From assembly GCA_002347285.1 (NCBI GenBank), contig DDXW01000046.1:1-6177 (forward strand): a stretch of DNA of 6,177 bases. The letters are read 5' to 3'. This stretch comes from Rhodocyclaceae bacterium UBA2250 (lineage in GTDB: Bacteria > Pseudomonadota > Gammaproteobacteria > Burkholderiales > Rhodocyclaceae). A model generated the notes under the pieces. It searched no databases and was not told the DNA's origin. It saw nothing but the letters and a program-made list of their open reading frames with translations. Below are positions 5,832 through 6,177 of this stretch, in pieces. How positions within the stretch are numbered: position 1 is the stretch's first letter; every line of letters begins with the position of its first letter. The translations under genes and the position numbers were made by a program.

Positions 5832-6177
5832 CTAGCCGCCCTTCTCGTCGAGCCCGAGTTCCTGGATCTTGCGCGTGATCGTGTTGCGGCCGATGCCGAG
5901 CAGCTGCGCCGCCTCGATGCGCCGCCCGCCGGTGGCGGCCAGCGCGCGGCGGATCAGCGTCGCCTCGAAATCGCGGGTCAGTACCTCCCAGACCGTGCCG
6001 GGCTGCTTCGCGAGGAGATCGTCGGCGCTCGCCGCGAGCAGCGCGAGCCAGTCAGAAGTCGTGCCCTCCGGGCCGGCTTCGCGCATTTCCGCCGGCAGGT
6101 CGTCGATCTCGACGAGCTGGCCGGGGGCCATGACCGTGAGCCAGTGGCAGAGGTTCTCGAGCTGGCGCACGTTGCCC
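5832..6177 (-). CDS. ntrC: Nitrogen regulator NtrC (NR-I), C-terminal part only
   Basis: Only the last 114 or so residues are in the window; the 5' part lies beyond the right edge. The visible protein begins in the end of the sigma-54-activating AAA+ domain: GNVRQLENLCHWLTVMAPGQ is the usual C-terminal signature of this domain in NtrC, with the sensor-II type Arg in NVRQLEN. A linker of about 45 residues follows. The C-terminal Fis-type helix-turn-helix shows DFEATLIRRAL, then a Gly-rich turn and AAQLLGIGRNTITRKIQEL, the DNA-recognition part. NtrC is the response regulator of NtrB; when phosphorylated it activates glnA and other nitrogen genes with sigma-54. The WLTV and GRNTxTRK wording favours NtrC over other enhancer-binding proteins. 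The GTG at 6168-6170 is an internal valine, not a start. The TAG stop at 5832-5834 is followed after 37 bases by birA. Confidence 0.9.
   Translation of the reverse strand, partial: GNVRQLENLCHWLTVMAPGQLVEIDDLPAEMREAGPEGTTSDWLALLAASADDLLAKQPGTVWEVLTRDFEATLIRRALAATGGRRIEAAQLLGIGRNTITRKIQELGLDEKGG

Noticed and set aside
5807..5840. GGCGGC/GCCGCC inverted repeat at the end of ntrC as a terminator
   Set aside because: The stem is only six pairs with a 14-base loop and no T-tract; such pairings are common by chance at this GC content.

Overview
The window is GC-rich DNA, packed with genes, whose codons end mostly in G or C. It looks like a betaproteobacterial chromosome, most likely near the Rhodocyclaceae. 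The evidence is an ntrC - birA - coaX gene order, a biotin ligase lacking the DNA-binding domain, and a type III pantothenate kinase beside it. This assignment is an inference from gene content and style, not a database match. I see no mobile element, tRNA, rRNA or CRISPR, and no gene-free stretch longer than about 70 bases.

Left half, plus strand (about 1-3342). A short leader carries an in-frame scrap that resembles the C-terminal helix of the next gene. Then come a CsgG-like lipoprotein (69-989) and, 25 bases on, a single-pass transmembrane Ser/Thr protein kinase with a large extracytoplasmic C-terminal region (1015-3342). The pair looks like an operon: a predicted outer-membrane or periplasmic lipoprotein plus an inner-membrane kinase that could sense it. 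A perfect GC-rich hairpin at about 3345-3368 separates this block from the convergent one.

Right half, minus strand (3383-6177). In transcription order this holds the 3' end of ntrC (nitrogen regulator), birA (biotin-protein ligase), coaX (type III pantothenate kinase; its start codon overlaps the birA stop) and a soluble class III adenylate cyclase with a C-terminal FHA domain. The first three are housekeeping genes. The cyclase has its own candidate extended -10 promoter overlapping the coaX stop codon, but it could also be read from birA-coaX.

The most interesting idea is a signalling module made by the genes that meet tail to tail: lipoprotein, transmembrane Ser/Thr kinase, and a cAMP-producing enzyme carrying a phosphothreonine-binding FHA domain. 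The kinase has a triplicated ATLV-type threonine motif between its catalytic domain and membrane helix, a plausible docking site for that FHA domain. Both enzymes keep every catalytic residue I can check. The functional link is inferred from adjacency and domain logic; nothing here proves it.
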